Below the pieces are notes generated by a model that saw only the letters and a list, made by a program, of their open reading frames with translations, searched no databases and was not told where the DNA came from. This document shows positions 53,282-62,521 of a stretch of 64,000 bases of DNA, piece after piece. Every line of letters starts with the position of its first letter. Positions within the stretch are counted from its first letter, which is position 1. The position numbers were made by a program, and so were the translations under genes. Source of the DNA: Actinomadura sp. DC4 (lineage in GTDB: Bacteria; Actinomycetota; Actinomycetes; Streptosporangiales; Streptosporangiaceae). Location: contig NZ_JAUEQY010000012.1 of NCBI RefSeq assembly GCF_030406325.1, positions 1 to 64,000 of the forward strand, given 5' to 3'.

Positions 53282-53317
53282 CCGCCTGCCCGCCCGGCCG
53301 TCCGGGCGGGCAGGCGG
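53282..53317. terminator. Bidirectional terminator
   Basis: Perfect 16-bp stem CCGCCTGCCCGCCCGG (53282-53297) with its complement at 53302-53317, loop CCGT. It fills the 48-base gap between the converging GH13 and sigma-factor genes. Confidence 0.85.
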
Positions 53318-53322
53318 TGACC

Positions 53323-54336
53323 TCACGAACGCAGCGTCCGGGGCAGGCCGAAGTACGGCAGCAGGCTGTTGTCCATGAACCTGGTCAGCGCGGAGATCCG
53401 GTCGCCCGACAGCGTGAGCACGAGCACACCGTGGGCGCGCAGGATCGGCGTCCCCGGATCGATCAGATAGGCGCCGAACGCGGGCTGGCCGTTCGCGTAC
53501 GTCGGGATCAGGTGGTACCTCCGGCCGTCGCGCAGCGCGATCGTCGCCAGGAAGTGGCCGGTGGCCGCGTGACCCTGGTACTCCAGCGGCAGCGGCGGCA
53601 TGGTCAGCCACACGTCCTCGGTGAGCAGCGCGAGGATCGCGTCCACGTCGCCGCTCTCGAACGCGCGGGAGAAGTCCTCGACGATCTTGCGCTCGCGGGA
53701 TGACCGCGGCAGCGGCGCCCGTTCGCGATCGGTCTCGGGCATGCGGGCCGTCAGCGTCGCGCGCGCCCGCTTCAGCGCGCTGGTGACGGAGTCCTCGCTG
53801 CTGTCGAGCATGCCGGCCACCTCGGCCGCGCGGAAGCCGAGCACGTCGCGCAGCACCAGCACCGCCCGCTGCCGCGGCGGCAGATGCTGCAGGGCGACCA
53901 GGAACGCCAGCGAGACCGACTCCTTGCTCTCATAGCGCGCCTCCGGCCCGAGCTCCCCGTCGGGCAGCCCGTCGAGCAGGACGTCCGGGTACGGCTCCAG
54001 CCAGCTCGGATCGCCGTGGCGGGTGGGCTCGGGCAACGTGACCTCCGGGACGAACACCGGGCGTTCGGGGCGGCGGGCGCCGTTCCGCAGCGCGTTCAGG
54101 CAGCGGTTCGTCGCGATCCGGTACAGCCACGAGCGCAGCGACGAACGCCCCTCGAACCCGTCGAGCCCGCGCCAGGCGGCCAGCAGGGTCTCCTGGAGCA
54201 GGTCCTCGGCGTCCTGGATCGAGCCGAGGATGCGGTAGCAGTGCACCTGCAGCTCACGCCGGTAGGGCTCGGTCAGCTCGCGGAACGCCTGCCCGTCGCC
54301 GGCCTGCGCCCGCTGAAGAGTGTCTTCGCCCGGCAT
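53323..54336 (-). CDS. ECF sigma factor with SnoaL-like C-terminal domain (SigG-like)
   Basis: A 337-residue sigma factor. Region 2 (about 12-80): AFRELTEPYRRELQVHCYRI, DAEDLLQETLLAAWRGLDGF. Region 4 (about 150-205): LPPRQRAVLVLRDVLGFRAA, EVAGMLDSSEDSVTSALKRA. A C-terminal NTF2/SnoaL-like domain (about 220-330) follows, as in the SigG group (ECF56-like), where it tunes activity without an anti-sigma factor (known). ATG 54336 has AAAGGTGA upstream; an in-frame start further upstream is less likely. Divergent from the MFS exporter gene, which it may control. Confidence 0.9.
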   Translation of the reverse strand: MPGEDTLQRAQAGDGQAFRELTEPYRRELQVHCYRILGSIQDAEDLLQETLLAAWRGLDGFEGRSSLRSWLYRIATNRCLNALRNGARRPERPVFVPEVTLPEPTRHGDPSWLEPYPDVLLDGLPDGELGPEARYESKESVSLAFLVALQHLPPRQRAVLVLRDVLGFRAAEVAGMLDSSEDSVTSALKRARATLTARMPETDRERAPLPRSSRERKIVEDFSRAFESGDVDAILALLTEDVWLTMPPLPLEYQGHAATGHFLATIALRDGRRYHLIPTYANGQPAFGAYLIDPGTPILRAHGVLVLTLSGDRISALTRFMDNSLLPYFGLPRTLRS

Positions 54337-54460
54337 CGGGTCACCTTTCACAGTGCGGTTCACGTCCGTACTGACACCGGCCACGCCCGAAAGTGGTCAC
54401 CGCCCAGACTCTCCGCCACCCGGTGTCCCAACGTACGACCGAAGTGATGGGAGAAAATCC

Positions 54461-55948
54461 GTGAGTCGTACGAATAACGGCCGGGCGACCGCCGAGCAGC
54501 GGTGGGCGCTGGTCCTGGCGTCGGTGGGCTCGTTCATGGTCGTGCTCGACGCGCTGATCGTGGCCACCGCGCTGACCGCGATCCAGCGCGATCTGCACGC
54601 GTCGATCGAGGACCTGGAGTGGACCGTCAACGCCTACACCTTGAGCTTCGCGGTGCTGCTGATGACCAGCGCCTCGCTGGGGGACCGGTTCGGGCGCAGG
54701 CGGTTGTACGTCGCGGGCCTCGCGCTGTTCGCCGCGGCGTCGGTCGCGTGTGCGCTCGCGCCGAGCACGGGCGCACTGATCGCGGCCCGCGTCGTGCAGG
54801 GAGCCGGCGCGGCGATCACCATGCCGCTGGCGCTCGGCCTGCTGAACGCGGCCTTCCCGCCGGAGCGGCGCGGCTGGGCGCTCGGCGTCTACGGAAGCGT
54901 CACCGGGCTGGCCGCGCTGCTCGGACCGGTGCTCGGTGGCGTGATCACCGAGGGACTGGCCTGGCAGTGGATCTTCTGGCTCAACGTGCCGATCGGCCTG
55001 CTCGCGATCCCGTTCGTCCTGAGCCGGGTCAAGGAGGGCTTCGGCCAGGGCGCGTCGGTCGACCTGCCCGGCCTCGTCCTGTTCACGCTGGCCGCGTTCG
55101 GGCTCGTCTGGGGCCTGGTACGGGCGAACTCCGCCGGCTGGGGCGCCCTCACCGTGGCGGGGCCGCTCGCCGGGAGCGCGGTACTCGCCCTGGCCTTCGT
55201 CGTCTGGCAGTCGCGCGCCCGTACGCCGATGCTGCCGCTACGGCTGTTCGGCTCCCGCGCGTTCTCGGCCGGCAACGCGGTGATCTTCCTGCTCAACGGG
55301 TCGATGATGGGCGCGATCTTCTTCATGACGCAGTACCTGCAGGTCGCCATGGGGTTGGGGCCGCTGGGCGCCGGGCTGCGCATGCTGCCGTGGGGGATCG
55401 CGCCGTTCCTGATCGCGCCGCGCGCCGGCGCGCTCGCCGACCGCCTCGGCGTACGCCCGCTGGTCGTCGCCGGCCTCGTCCTGCAGACCGCGGGCATGGG
55501 CTGGATCGCGCTGGTCGCCTCGCCTGACCTGTCGTACGCGGCGCTGGTCACGCCGATGAGCATCGCCGGGATCGGGTTCGCGCTCGCGATCCCGGCCGTG
55601 ACCAAGGCGGCGGTCAGCACGAGCGCCCCGGCCGACATCGGCCGGGCGTCCGGCGCGTACAGCACGATGCGCCAGCTCGGCGGCGCGTTCGGCGTGGCGG
55701 TCCCGGCCGCCGTGTTCGGCGCGACCGGCGGGTACGCGTCGGCCGCGGCGTTCACCGACGGGTTCTCCCCGGCGGTGGGCACGGCCGCCGGGCTGGCGCT
55801 GGCCGGGGCGCTCGTGGGCCTGCTGCTCCCGGCGACGCCGCGTCCGGCGGTCCGGGAAGCGGCGCCGGCTATCCGGCGGCCAGTTGCTGCTGGGTCTGCC
55901 AGGACGTCTGGATGGCGGCGCCGGACCCACGGCAGCGGCCGACGTTGA
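54461..55948 (+). CDS. MFS drug exporter (DHA2/EmrB family)
   Basis: A 495-residue, 14-helix-type exporter: LASVGSFMVVLDALIVATAL (motif D1), GDRFGRRRLYVAGLALFAAA (motif A), ARVVQGAGAAITMPLALGLL (motif B), YGSVTGLAALLGPVLGGVIT (motif C) and SMMGAIFFMTQYLQVAMGLG. It exports hydrophobic drugs or dyes by proton antiport. GTG 54461 follows GGGAGAAAA. The last 27 codons overlap the 3' end of the convergent kinase gene by 80 bases and encode a basic RRRTHGSGRR tail with no family similarity. Substrate unknown. Confidence 0.92.
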   Translation: MSRTNNGRATAEQRWALVLASVGSFMVVLDALIVATALTAIQRDLHASIEDLEWTVNAYTLSFAVLLMTSASLGDRFGRRRLYVAGLALFAAASVACALAPSTGALIAARVVQGAGAAITMPLALGLLNAAFPPERRGWALGVYGSVTGLAALLGPVLGGVITEGLAWQWIFWLNVPIGLLAIPFVLSRVKEGFGQGASVDLPGLVLFTLAAFGLVWGLVRANSAGWGALTVAGPLAGSAVLALAFVVWQSRARTPMLPLRLFGSRAFSAGNAVIFLLNGSMMGAIFFMTQYLQVAMGLGPLGAGLRMLPWGIAPFLIAPRAGALADRLGVRPLVVAGLVLQTAGMGWIALVASPDLSYAALVTPMSIAGIGFALAIPAVTKAAVSTSAPADIGRASGAYSTMRQLGGAFGVAVPAAVFGATGGYASAAAFTDGFSPAVGTAAGLALAGALVGLLLPATPRPAVREAAPAIRRPVAAGSARTSGWRRRTHGSGRR

Positions 55949-57746
55949 CCGTGACCGTGTCCTCGGTGCGTTTGGTCTTGGCGCCGAACCGGGCCTTCGG
56001 GCCGTTGTCGAAGGCGCGCACCCGGCCGTCCTTGGAGGACACGATCGTGCTGACGTACGTGGGAGCGGTGCCGGTGATGTGGCCGCGTAGCTGCAGGCAG
56101 ACGCTCCAGCCGTCCTTCGGCGCGGTGTCGGTCAGGACCACGGTGCCGCTGTAGTGGTCACGGCAGACCGAGCCCTTGAGGTGGGCGGAGCCCGCGCCGG
56201 TCACGCCGTACGTGCGGTCGTAGTCGCGGCAGCCCTTGGCGGGGCGCTTCGTGTGCTTCTTCGGGGTCGGCTTCGGCACGCCGGACCGCACGCCGTTGAA
56301 CTGCGGCCGGTGGGTGACGGTGGCCTGCGGCGTGGGCGAGGCGGGGGTGGCCGCGGCCACGCGTACCTTCGGCTCGGTGGCCGCGTCACCACCGTGCGGC
56401 CACAGGGGGATCGCCACGGCGGCCGCGGCGGCGACGACGGCCACGGCCGCCCCGAGCGCCCAGCCGACCCGGGGCCGCCGCCGCGCGACGACGGCGCTCG
56501 CGGCGGGCGTCAGCGCGGACCGCGCGGGCGTCCTGCCGCCCGCGGATCCGCCGGGACCGGTCGTACGCCGCTCACCGGAGACCGCGGGACCGTCGGCGGC
56601 GGGCGGTTCCGGGCGAGCGTGCAGCGGCGCCCCGGCCACCGCACGGTCGTGCGGCGCCTCGGCCCCGGTGGGATGCGAGGTGGACGGGGCGGCGGACGGT
56701 AGGGCGGGATCGGCGAGCGACCGCACGGCCGTCGCCCGCTCCACGGATCCGGGTGCCGGCGGCGCGGAAGCCACGCCGTCCTGTCGTGGGGCGGCGGCGC
56801 CGGTCGGGGCCGGCAGCACGGAGCCGGGCGGGGGGAAGCCGTGAGCCGGTGACTCGGCCGGATGGTGGGGGCCGGTCTGGGCGGCCGGGTGCGGGGTGGT
56901 GGCGCCGAAGGCCGGAGGCGGCATCAGGGACTCGGTGGCCTCGTGGCCGAGCAGGCCGGCCTGGGCCTGCTGGGCGGTCGGGCGCTGGGCCGGGTCCTTG
57001 TCCAGGCAGGCGGCCACGACCGAGCGCAGCGGCTCGGGCAGCGCGGAGACGTCCGCGTCGTCGTGCACGATCCGCTGCATCACGGCGTGCACGGCCTCGT
57101 TGCCGAACGGCGGGCGGCCGGTGGCCGCGAACAGGATCGTCGAGCCCCACGCGAACATGTCCGCCGGCGGGCCGATCTCGCCGTCGGTGATCTGCTCCGG
57201 CGCCATGTACGACGGCGTGCCGGCGCGGTTGGACTCCTGGTTGCCCGTGGCGCCGAGCGCGCGGGCGATGCCGAAGTCGATGACGCGCGGGCCGTCCGGG
57301 CCCAGCAGGACGTTGTGCGGGTTGAAGTCGCGGTGGACGATGCCCGCCCGGTGGATCGCGGCGAGCGCGGTCAGCGTGCCGATCGCCAGGCGTTCGAGCG
57401 CGCCGTCCGCGCGCGGGCCCTCGGCGATGATGTGGGACCGCAGCGAGCGGCCCTCGACGTACTCGCTGACGATGTAGGGATGGTCGCCCGCGACGTCGGC
57501 GTCGAGCACCTGCGCGGTGCAGAAGCGCGCGACCTTCTTGGCGGCCGACAGCTCGCGCATGAAGCGCTCGCGCGCGCCGGTGTCGTTCGCCATCCGCGCG
57601 TGGAGCAGCTTGATCGCGACCTGCTCGCCCAACGGGCCGCGGCCGAGGAAGACGACCCCCTGGTTGCCCTCGCCGAGCCGCCGGAGGAGGCGATGGCCGC
57701 CGAGCTCGGCAGGGTCGCCCGGCCGCAGCGGAAGCCCGTCGGGCAT
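55869..57746 (-). CDS. Membrane Ser/Thr protein kinase
   Basis: A 625-residue Hanks-type kinase. Kinase domain 15-280: glycine loop LGEGNQGVVFLG, Lys46 in VAIKLL, catalytic loop HRDFNPHN with Asp140 and Asn145, DFG at 157-159, APE in SYMAPEQI. The usual catalytic-loop Lys (HRDxK) is Asn142 here. A long Pro/Ala/Thr linker (about 290-440) leads to one membrane segment (WALGAAVAVVAAAAAVAIPL), then an extracellular domain of about 150 residues with Cys pairs (GCRDYDRTYGVTG, VCRDHYSGTVVL) that probably senses a ligand. ATG 57746 has GGGAGGA upstream. The target is unknown. Confidence 0.9.
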   Translation of the reverse strand: MPDGLPLRPGDPAELGGHRLLRRLGEGNQGVVFLGRGPLGEQVAIKLLHARMANDTGARERFMRELSAAKKVARFCTAQVLDADVAGDHPYIVSEYVEGRSLRSHIIAEGPRADGALERLAIGTLTALAAIHRAGIVHRDFNPHNVLLGPDGPRVIDFGIARALGATGNQESNRAGTPSYMAPEQITDGEIGPPADMFAWGSTILFAATGRPPFGNEAVHAVMQRIVHDDADVSALPEPLRSVVAACLDKDPAQRPTAQQAQAGLLGHEATESLMPPPAFGATTPHPAAQTGPHHPAESPAHGFPPPGSVLPAPTGAAAPRQDGVASAPPAPGSVERATAVRSLADPALPSAAPSTSHPTGAEAPHDRAVAGAPLHARPEPPAADGPAVSGERRTTGPGGSAGGRTPARSALTPAASAVVARRRPRVGWALGAAVAVVAAAAAVAIPLWPHGGDAATEPKVRVAAATPASPTPQATVTHRPQFNGVRSGVPKPTPKKHTKRPAKGCRDYDRTYGVTGAGSAHLKGSVCRDHYSGTVVLTDTAPKDGWSVCLQLRGHITGTAPTYVSTIVSSKDGRVRAFDNGPKARFGAKTKRTEDTVTVNVGRCRGSGAAIQTSWQTQQQLAAG

Positions 57747-57846
57747 GCGCGTGTCCTCCCGGTCAAGCCATCGTTCACAGTTCGTCAAACGATAGCGCCG
57801 GATCGGACCGCGGATACCGCCATCGGGTCAGGCCGGTGGCGTCCGT

Positions 57847-58617
57847 TCAGGTCGTCGCGCGGCCGACCGCGTACTGGAAGAGGTTGTCCTGCTGGATCGA
57901 CCCGTCGGGACGCCGCTGGTTGCCGAAGTTGGTCATGAAGACCTCGTGCGCCGCGTCCATGCCGACGACGTCGATCGCCCGGGCCACGTTGGGCGAGGAC
58001 GTCATCGACCGCCAGGCGTCGTCGAGCGAGCTGAAGTCGTACCGGCGGGTGACCTCGGCGAAGGCGTACACGTCGAGTCCGCCCTCGACCATCACCTCGC
58101 GCAGGCGGTACAGGTCGCGGACCGGCTGCGACTGCGAGTCGTCGGCGGGCACCAGCCCGCGTACGGCGTTGAGGAAGGCGCTCGCCTCGCGGCCGGACCA
58201 GTTGTGCCACAGGCCGATCACCACGGAGCCGCCGGGCCGCGTGACGCGGGCCAGCTCGGCCACGGCCACCGCCGGGGGCTCGGTGTACTGGATCGCGTCG
58301 AAGGCCATCACCTGGTCGAAGCAGCCGCGGTCATAGGGCAGCTCGGCGGCGTCGGCCACGCGCAGGTCGGCGTCGGGCAGCCGGTCCCGGGCGATCTTCA
58401 ACAGCTCCACCGAGGCGTCCAGCCCGGCGACCTCGGCGCCCTGCTGGGCGGCGAGTTCCAGGGCCGTACCGGTGCCGCAGCCCACGTGCAGGAGCCGCGT
58501 CCCGGGACCCGGGTCGAGGGCGCCGACCGAGGCGACGTACAGCGGGCGCAACTGCGCCTCGCACACGTCTGTGAAGGCCACTCCGTTCTGCGGATGGACC
58601 TGTACCGGACCCACCAT
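57847..58617 (-). CDS. SAM-dependent methyltransferase (class I)
   Basis: A 256-residue methyltransferase: motif I RLLHVGCGTGTALELAAQQG, acidic EVAGLDASVELLKIAR, motif post-I DLRVADAAELPYDRGCFDQV and PGGSVVIGLWHNWSG. The layout is that of UbiE/type 11 small-molecule methyltransferases. The methyl acceptor is unknown. Start GTG-type ATG region at 58617 (MVGPVQVHPQNGVAFTD). It is divergent from the LAL regulator across 131 bases, so it may be one of that regulator's targets. Confidence 0.88.
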   Translation of the reverse strand: MVGPVQVHPQNGVAFTDVCEAQLRPLYVASVGALDPGPGTRLLHVGCGTGTALELAAQQGAEVAGLDASVELLKIARDRLPDADLRVADAAELPYDRGCFDQVMAFDAIQYTEPPAVAVAELARVTRPGGSVVIGLWHNWSGREASAFLNAVRGLVPADDSQSQPVRDLYRLREVMVEGGLDVYAFAEVTRRYDFSSLDDAWRSMTSSPNVARAIDVVGMDAAHEVFMTNFGNQRRPDGSIQQDNLFQYAVGRATT

Positions 58618-58748
58618 CGCGTCCTCCGGGTAGTCGGTCGGTTCTGGGAGACATGATCACTACAAGGTCTGAGGTTCTGCATCCGCATATTTACTTATTT
58701 ACGGGCTTTGTTGGTCCGATACGGCATATGTGATCCATACTCCGTGAT

Positions 58749-61616
58749 GTGGCCCGCCGGGTGTCATGCCCTACGCTCATCGGCCGGACTGCGGAGCTGG
58801 CCCGGCTCGACGCCGCCCTGGCTCAGGCGCAGAACGGCTCCTCCGTGCTGCTCTTCGTCTCCGGCGACGCAGGCATCGGCAAGTCGCGCCTGGTCGAGAC
58901 GTTCGCCCGCCGGGCCAGGGAGCGCGACGCGATCGTCTTCTCCGGCGCCTGCCTCGACCTCGCCGAGGGTGCCGCGCCGTACGCCCCGTTCGTCGCCGCG
59001 CTGCGGCCGCTGGCCGACGAACTCGACGGCGACGAGCTCGCCCGCGTCCTCGGCGAGTCGCCGCGCGAGCTCGGCGCCCTGCTGCCCGAGCTGTGCGGGC
59101 GCCCGCCGGACCCCCGCGACGGCACCGAGCGGGGACGGCTGTACGAGCTGGCCCTGGGCCTGTTCCGGCGTATGGCCGCGCTGTACCCCGCCGTACTGAT
59201 CCTCGAGGACCTCCACTGGATCGACCCGGCCTCCGCCGACCTGCTGGCGATGCTCGGGAGCAACCTGCGACGCGCCGGCCTCGTGATCATCGGGACGTAC
59301 CGTAGCGACGAGGTGCCGCGGGACCACCCGCTGCACACCACCGCGCTGGAGCTGGAACGCTCGGGCCGGGCCGAGCGCGTCGAGCTCACCGGCCTGTCGG
59401 GCCACGAGGTGACCGCCCAGATCACCGGCATCCTGGGTACGGAGCCGGCGACGTGGCAGACGCGGTCGCTGTTCGACCGCTCGGAGGGTAACCCGTTCTT
59501 CGTCGAGGAGCTGCTGGCCGCCGGGCCGACGAGCACCGAGCTCACCGCCAGCCTGCGCGACGTCCTGCTGACCCGCGTCGAACGGCTCGGCCCGGGGACG
59601 CGGGCCGTACTGCGCGCCGTGGCCACCATCGGCCGCGGTGGCGACGAGGAACTGATCGCCACCGTCACCGGCCTGCCGCCGGGCGAGCTGGAGTTCGCGC
59701 TGCGCGAGGCGGTCGCCCACCGGCTGCTCGTCGTCTCCGGCGACGGGTACGACACCCGGCACGCGCTGCTGCGCGAGGTGCTCCACGCCGACCTGCTCCC
59801 TGGCCAGCGCAACCGCCTCCACTCGGCGGTCGCGGAGGCGCTGGAGGGCAAGGACGTACCCGCCGAGTCGGCCCGCCACTGGTATGCCGCGGGGAACCGG
59901 CCGCGAGCGCTCGGCGGCTTCGTGCAGGCCGCGGCCGCCGCCCAGGCGACGAACGCCTGGGCCATCGCGCTCGCCCACTACGAGCGGGCGCTGCGGCTGT
60001 GGCCGGACGTGCCGGACGCGGAGGCGCGCTGCGGCCTCTCCCACGCCGAACTCCTCTCGCGCGCGGCCGAGGCCGCGATGGTCGAAGGGGAGACCGACCG
60101 CGCCGTCGCGCTCACCGAGGCCGCGATCGCCGAGGTGAACCCCAGGGAACGGCCGCTGCGCGCGGCGGGCCTGCGCATCCTCATGGGCCGGGTCCACTGG
60201 GTGGCCGGCGACGTGGCGGCGGCGTGCCGCTCCTACGACGAGGCGGTCGCGCTGCTGCCCGCCGAGGCGTCCACGCGCGAGCGCGCCCAGGTACGCGCCC
60301 TGCAGGGCCACGCCTTCATGCTGCAGAGCCGCTACACCGACGCGGTCGTCTGCTGCCGCGAGGCCATCGCCGTCGCGGTCGCCGTGGGCGCGCGCGACCT
60401 GGAGGGTCACGCCCGCAACACCCTCGGCGTCGGCCTCACCATGCTGGGCCGGTCCGACGACGGCCTGGCCGAGCTCGCCGACGCGCTGCGCATCGCCAAG
60501 GCGCGCGACGACACGTGGGAGCTCGGCCGTACGTACGTGAACTTCTCCGACGCGCTGCTGTGGGCGGGCCGCTGGGCGGAGGCCGCCGAGGTCGGCATGG
60601 AGGGCGTGAACGTCTGCCGCAGCCTGGGCTACGGCCGTACGACGTGCATGTGCGCCGCCGGCAACACGCTGGCGGCGCTCGTACGGCTCGGCCGGTGGCC
60701 GGACGCGGACCGGCTCGTCGACGAGGTCAACGACATCGACGCGCCGCCCGGCCAGCGCTGGGGCGTCACCCTGGCGATGGCCGAGCTGGAGCTGCGCCGG
60801 GGCCGCCTGGAGGGCGTCCGGCACCACCTGGCCGCCGTCGCCGGGGCGGTCGCGCGCTCCGACGGCAAGGAGATCGTCAGCTCGTACCACGTCTGCGCGG
60901 CCTGGCTGGCGGTCTCCGTGGGCGACTACGAGGAGTGCCGCGAGCACGTACGGGCCGGCCTCGAGGTGATCCGGGACTCGGAGTACACCCGGGTCGGCCC
61001 GCAGCTCTGCTCGATCGGCCTGTGCGCCGAGGCGGCGCTGGGCGGCGACTCGGAGGCGCTGCTGAAGGAGTGCCGGGAGTTCCTCGGCGGCATGACGGGA
61101 ACGCCCGAACCCGAGGCGTACGGCCGGCACGCCGAGGCCGAGGCATCGCGTCTCACCGGCCCGGACCCGGGCGCGTGGCGGGCCGCGCTGGCCGGCTGGG
61201 AGGCGCTCTCCGAGCCGTACCACGCGGCGTACTGCCGGTTCCGGGGGGCCGAGGCCCTCCTCGCGGCGAAGGGCTCACGCGACGAGGCCGCCGCCCTGCT
61301 GCGCGAGGCCCACGAGGCGCTCACCCGTCTCGGCGCGGACAACCTGCGCGTGAAGGTCGAGGACCTGGTACGGCGGGCGCGCCTGGAGCCCGTGGCCGCC
61401 GCGGAGACGTCCGTGCCGGGCCTCACGGCGCGCGAGGGGGAGATCCTCGCCCTGCTGAGCGACGGCCGGACGAACCGGCAGATCGCCGAGTCCCTGTTCA
61501 TCAGCGAGCGCACGGTCGGCGTGCACGTCTCACGGATCCTGCACAAACTCGGCGTCCCCAACCGTGGCGCCGCCGCCCACCGCTTCCGCGACTTCGAAGG
61601 AACCGCCGGCCTCTAG
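58749..61616 (+). CDS. LAL-type LuxR regulator with AAA ATPase domain
   Basis: A 955-residue large ATP-binding regulator. N-terminal AAA/NACHT-like domain: LIGRTAELARLDAAL, Walker A SGDAGIGKSRLVE (Lys45), Walker B AVLILEDLHWIDPASADLLA. Middle (about 370-870) is TPR-like helical repeat (ARHWYAAGNRPRALGGFVQA, NTLGVGLTMLGRSDDGLAEL). The C-terminal LuxR HTH is GLTAREGEILALLSDGRTNR, IAESLFISERTVGVHVSRIL. LALs activate clusters for natural products or carbon use (known). GTG 58749 has no ribosome site and lies a few bases after a CATACT hexamer, so the message may be leaderless. Confidence 0.93.
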   Translation: MARRVSCPTLIGRTAELARLDAALAQAQNGSSVLLFVSGDAGIGKSRLVETFARRARERDAIVFSGACLDLAEGAAPYAPFVAALRPLADELDGDELARVLGESPRELGALLPELCGRPPDPRDGTERGRLYELALGLFRRMAALYPAVLILEDLHWIDPASADLLAMLGSNLRRAGLVIIGTYRSDEVPRDHPLHTTALELERSGRAERVELTGLSGHEVTAQITGILGTEPATWQTRSLFDRSEGNPFFVEELLAAGPTSTELTASLRDVLLTRVERLGPGTRAVLRAVATIGRGGDEELIATVTGLPPGELEFALREAVAHRLLVVSGDGYDTRHALLREVLHADLLPGQRNRLHSAVAEALEGKDVPAESARHWYAAGNRPRALGGFVQAAAAAQATNAWAIALAHYERALRLWPDVPDAEARCGLSHAELLSRAAEAAMVEGETDRAVALTEAAIAEVNPRERPLRAAGLRILMGRVHWVAGDVAAACRSYDEAVALLPAEASTRERAQVRALQGHAFMLQSRYTDAVVCCREAIAVAVAVGARDLEGHARNTLGVGLTMLGRSDDGLAELADALRIAKARDDTWELGRTYVNFSDALLWAGRWAEAAEVGMEGVNVCRSLGYGRTTCMCAAGNTLAALVRLGRWPDADRLVDEVNDIDAPPGQRWGVTLAMAELELRRGRLEGVRHHLAAVAGAVARSDGKEIVSSYHVCAAWLAVSVGDYEECREHVRAGLEVIRDSEYTRVGPQLCSIGLCAEAALGGDSEALLKECREFLGGMTGTPEPEAYGRHAEAEASRLTGPDPGAWRAALAGWEALSEPYHAAYCRFRGAEALLAAKGSRDEAAALLREAHEALTRLGADNLRVKVEDLVRRARLEPVAAAETSVPGLTAREGEILALLSDGRTNRQIAESLFISERTVGVHVSRILHKLGVPNRGAAAHRFRDFEGTAGL

Positions 61617-61624
61617 TAGCGCCA

Positions 61625-61894
61625 CTAGCCGATCGGCGAGGGTCGGTCTTCGGCCTCTGCCGGCGGCCGGTGTCCTCCGTTCGTGGTGTCCTCGGCCTCG
61701 AAGCGCAGCAGGTCTCCCGGCTGGCAGTCGAGCGCCTCGCAGAGCGCGGCGAGCGTCGCGAAGCGCACCGCCTTGGCGCGGCCGTTCTTGAGCACCGCCA
61801 GGTTGGCGGGGGTGATCCCGACGCGGTCCGCGAGTTCGCCCACGGACAGCTTCCGCTTGGCCAGCATCACGTCGATGTCGACGGTGATGGGCAT
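61625..61894 (-). CDS. Cro/C1-type (YozG-like) regulator
   Basis: An 89-residue DNA-binding protein with one HTH_26-like motif (MLAKRKLSVGELADRVGITP, ANLAVLKNGRAKAVRFATLA, ALCEALDCQPGDLLRF); the last 20 residues are disordered. ATG 61894 shares a base with the stop of the DUF2975 gene (TGATG), so the two are coupled. This pair recurs widely in Gram-positives: regulator plus small membrane protein. It probably binds the CTATCGA dyad upstream of the pair. Confidence 0.9.
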   Translation of the reverse strand: MPITVDIDVMLAKRKLSVGELADRVGITPANLAVLKNGRAKAVRFATLAALCEALDCQPGDLLRFEAEDTTNGGHRPPAEAEDRPSPIG

Positions 61895-62385
61895 CAGATG
61901 ACCTCGTCCAGCTCGGCCTGCATCTGCGTCGCCTCGACGTCGCGCGCGACCGCCTGGGTGAGCAGCATCCGCAGGACGAGCACGATGAGCGCGCCGCCCA
62001 GGACGGCCATGCCGATCCCGGCCATGATGACGGTGATGCCCGGGTTATCCGAATGCTCCGGCGCCAGGACGGCCGTGAGCACGAACCACAGGAGGGCGGC
62101 CGCCGTGATCGCGCCGATCACGAGGTCGACGTACCGGAAGGCGGCGTGGGAGAAGACCGTTCCGCGTCGCACCATCGTCACCAGCCGCCATACGCAGACC
62201 ACGATGACCTGGCCCGTCGCGATGCCCAGGATCACGATCACGCGAACCGGGGTCAGCGGGAACGACCCGTCCTCCGGGTCGTTCCCGCCGACCAGCGCCC
62301 ACACCATCGCCACCTGTGCGAACACCGTGCTGGCGAGCACCCCTACGAGCACGACGCGCAGCGCGCGCACTGTCAGCGCTCCCAT
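61894..62385 (-). CDS. DUF2975 membrane protein
   Basis: A 163-residue protein with four predicted membrane helices (VVLVGVLASTVFAQVAMVWA, VIVILGIATGQVIVVCVWRL, VDLVIGAITAAALLWFVLTA, IIMAGIGMAVLGGALIVLVL-like). Between helices two and three is RRGTVFSHAAFRYV, a family signature. Function of DUF2975 is unknown; with its HTH partner it forms a membrane-regulator pair. ATG 62385 follows GAAGGAGAG. Probably autoregulated through the upstream dyad. Confidence 0.9.
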   Translation of the reverse strand: MGALTVRALRVVLVGVLASTVFAQVAMVWALVGGNDPEDGSFPLTPVRVIVILGIATGQVIVVCVWRLVTMVRRGTVFSHAAFRYVDLVIGAITAAALLWFVLTAVLAPEHSDNPGITVIMAGIGMAVLGGALIVLVLRMLLTQAVARDVEATQMQAELDEVI

Positions 62386-62417
62386 CGTCTCTCCTTCGAT
62401 CGACTAACGATGAAAAT

Positions 62418-62434
62418 CTATCGACTTTCGATAG
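62418..62434. promoter_or_regulatory. CTATCGA dyad operator before DUF2975-regulator pair
   Basis: Perfect inverted repeat CTATCGA (62418-62424) - CTT - TCGATAG (62428-62434), 33 bases before the DUF2975 start in an AT-rich patch; TCGATAG recurs as a half-site at about 62470. Its place over the promoter suggests autorepression by the Cro-type protein. Confidence 0.6.
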
Positions 62435-62521
62435 ATATAGCACGGCTTCGACCGGAGAGGAAAGACCTCGATAGAGACCTGTGCCCCGGCGCTCCGGCCG
62501 TGAGCCGCCGGGTCCGCGGCC

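Noticed and set aside
58764-61223. 819-codon frame antisense to the LAL regulator
   Set aside because: Same GC-driven shadow; the sense strand has full domain structure.
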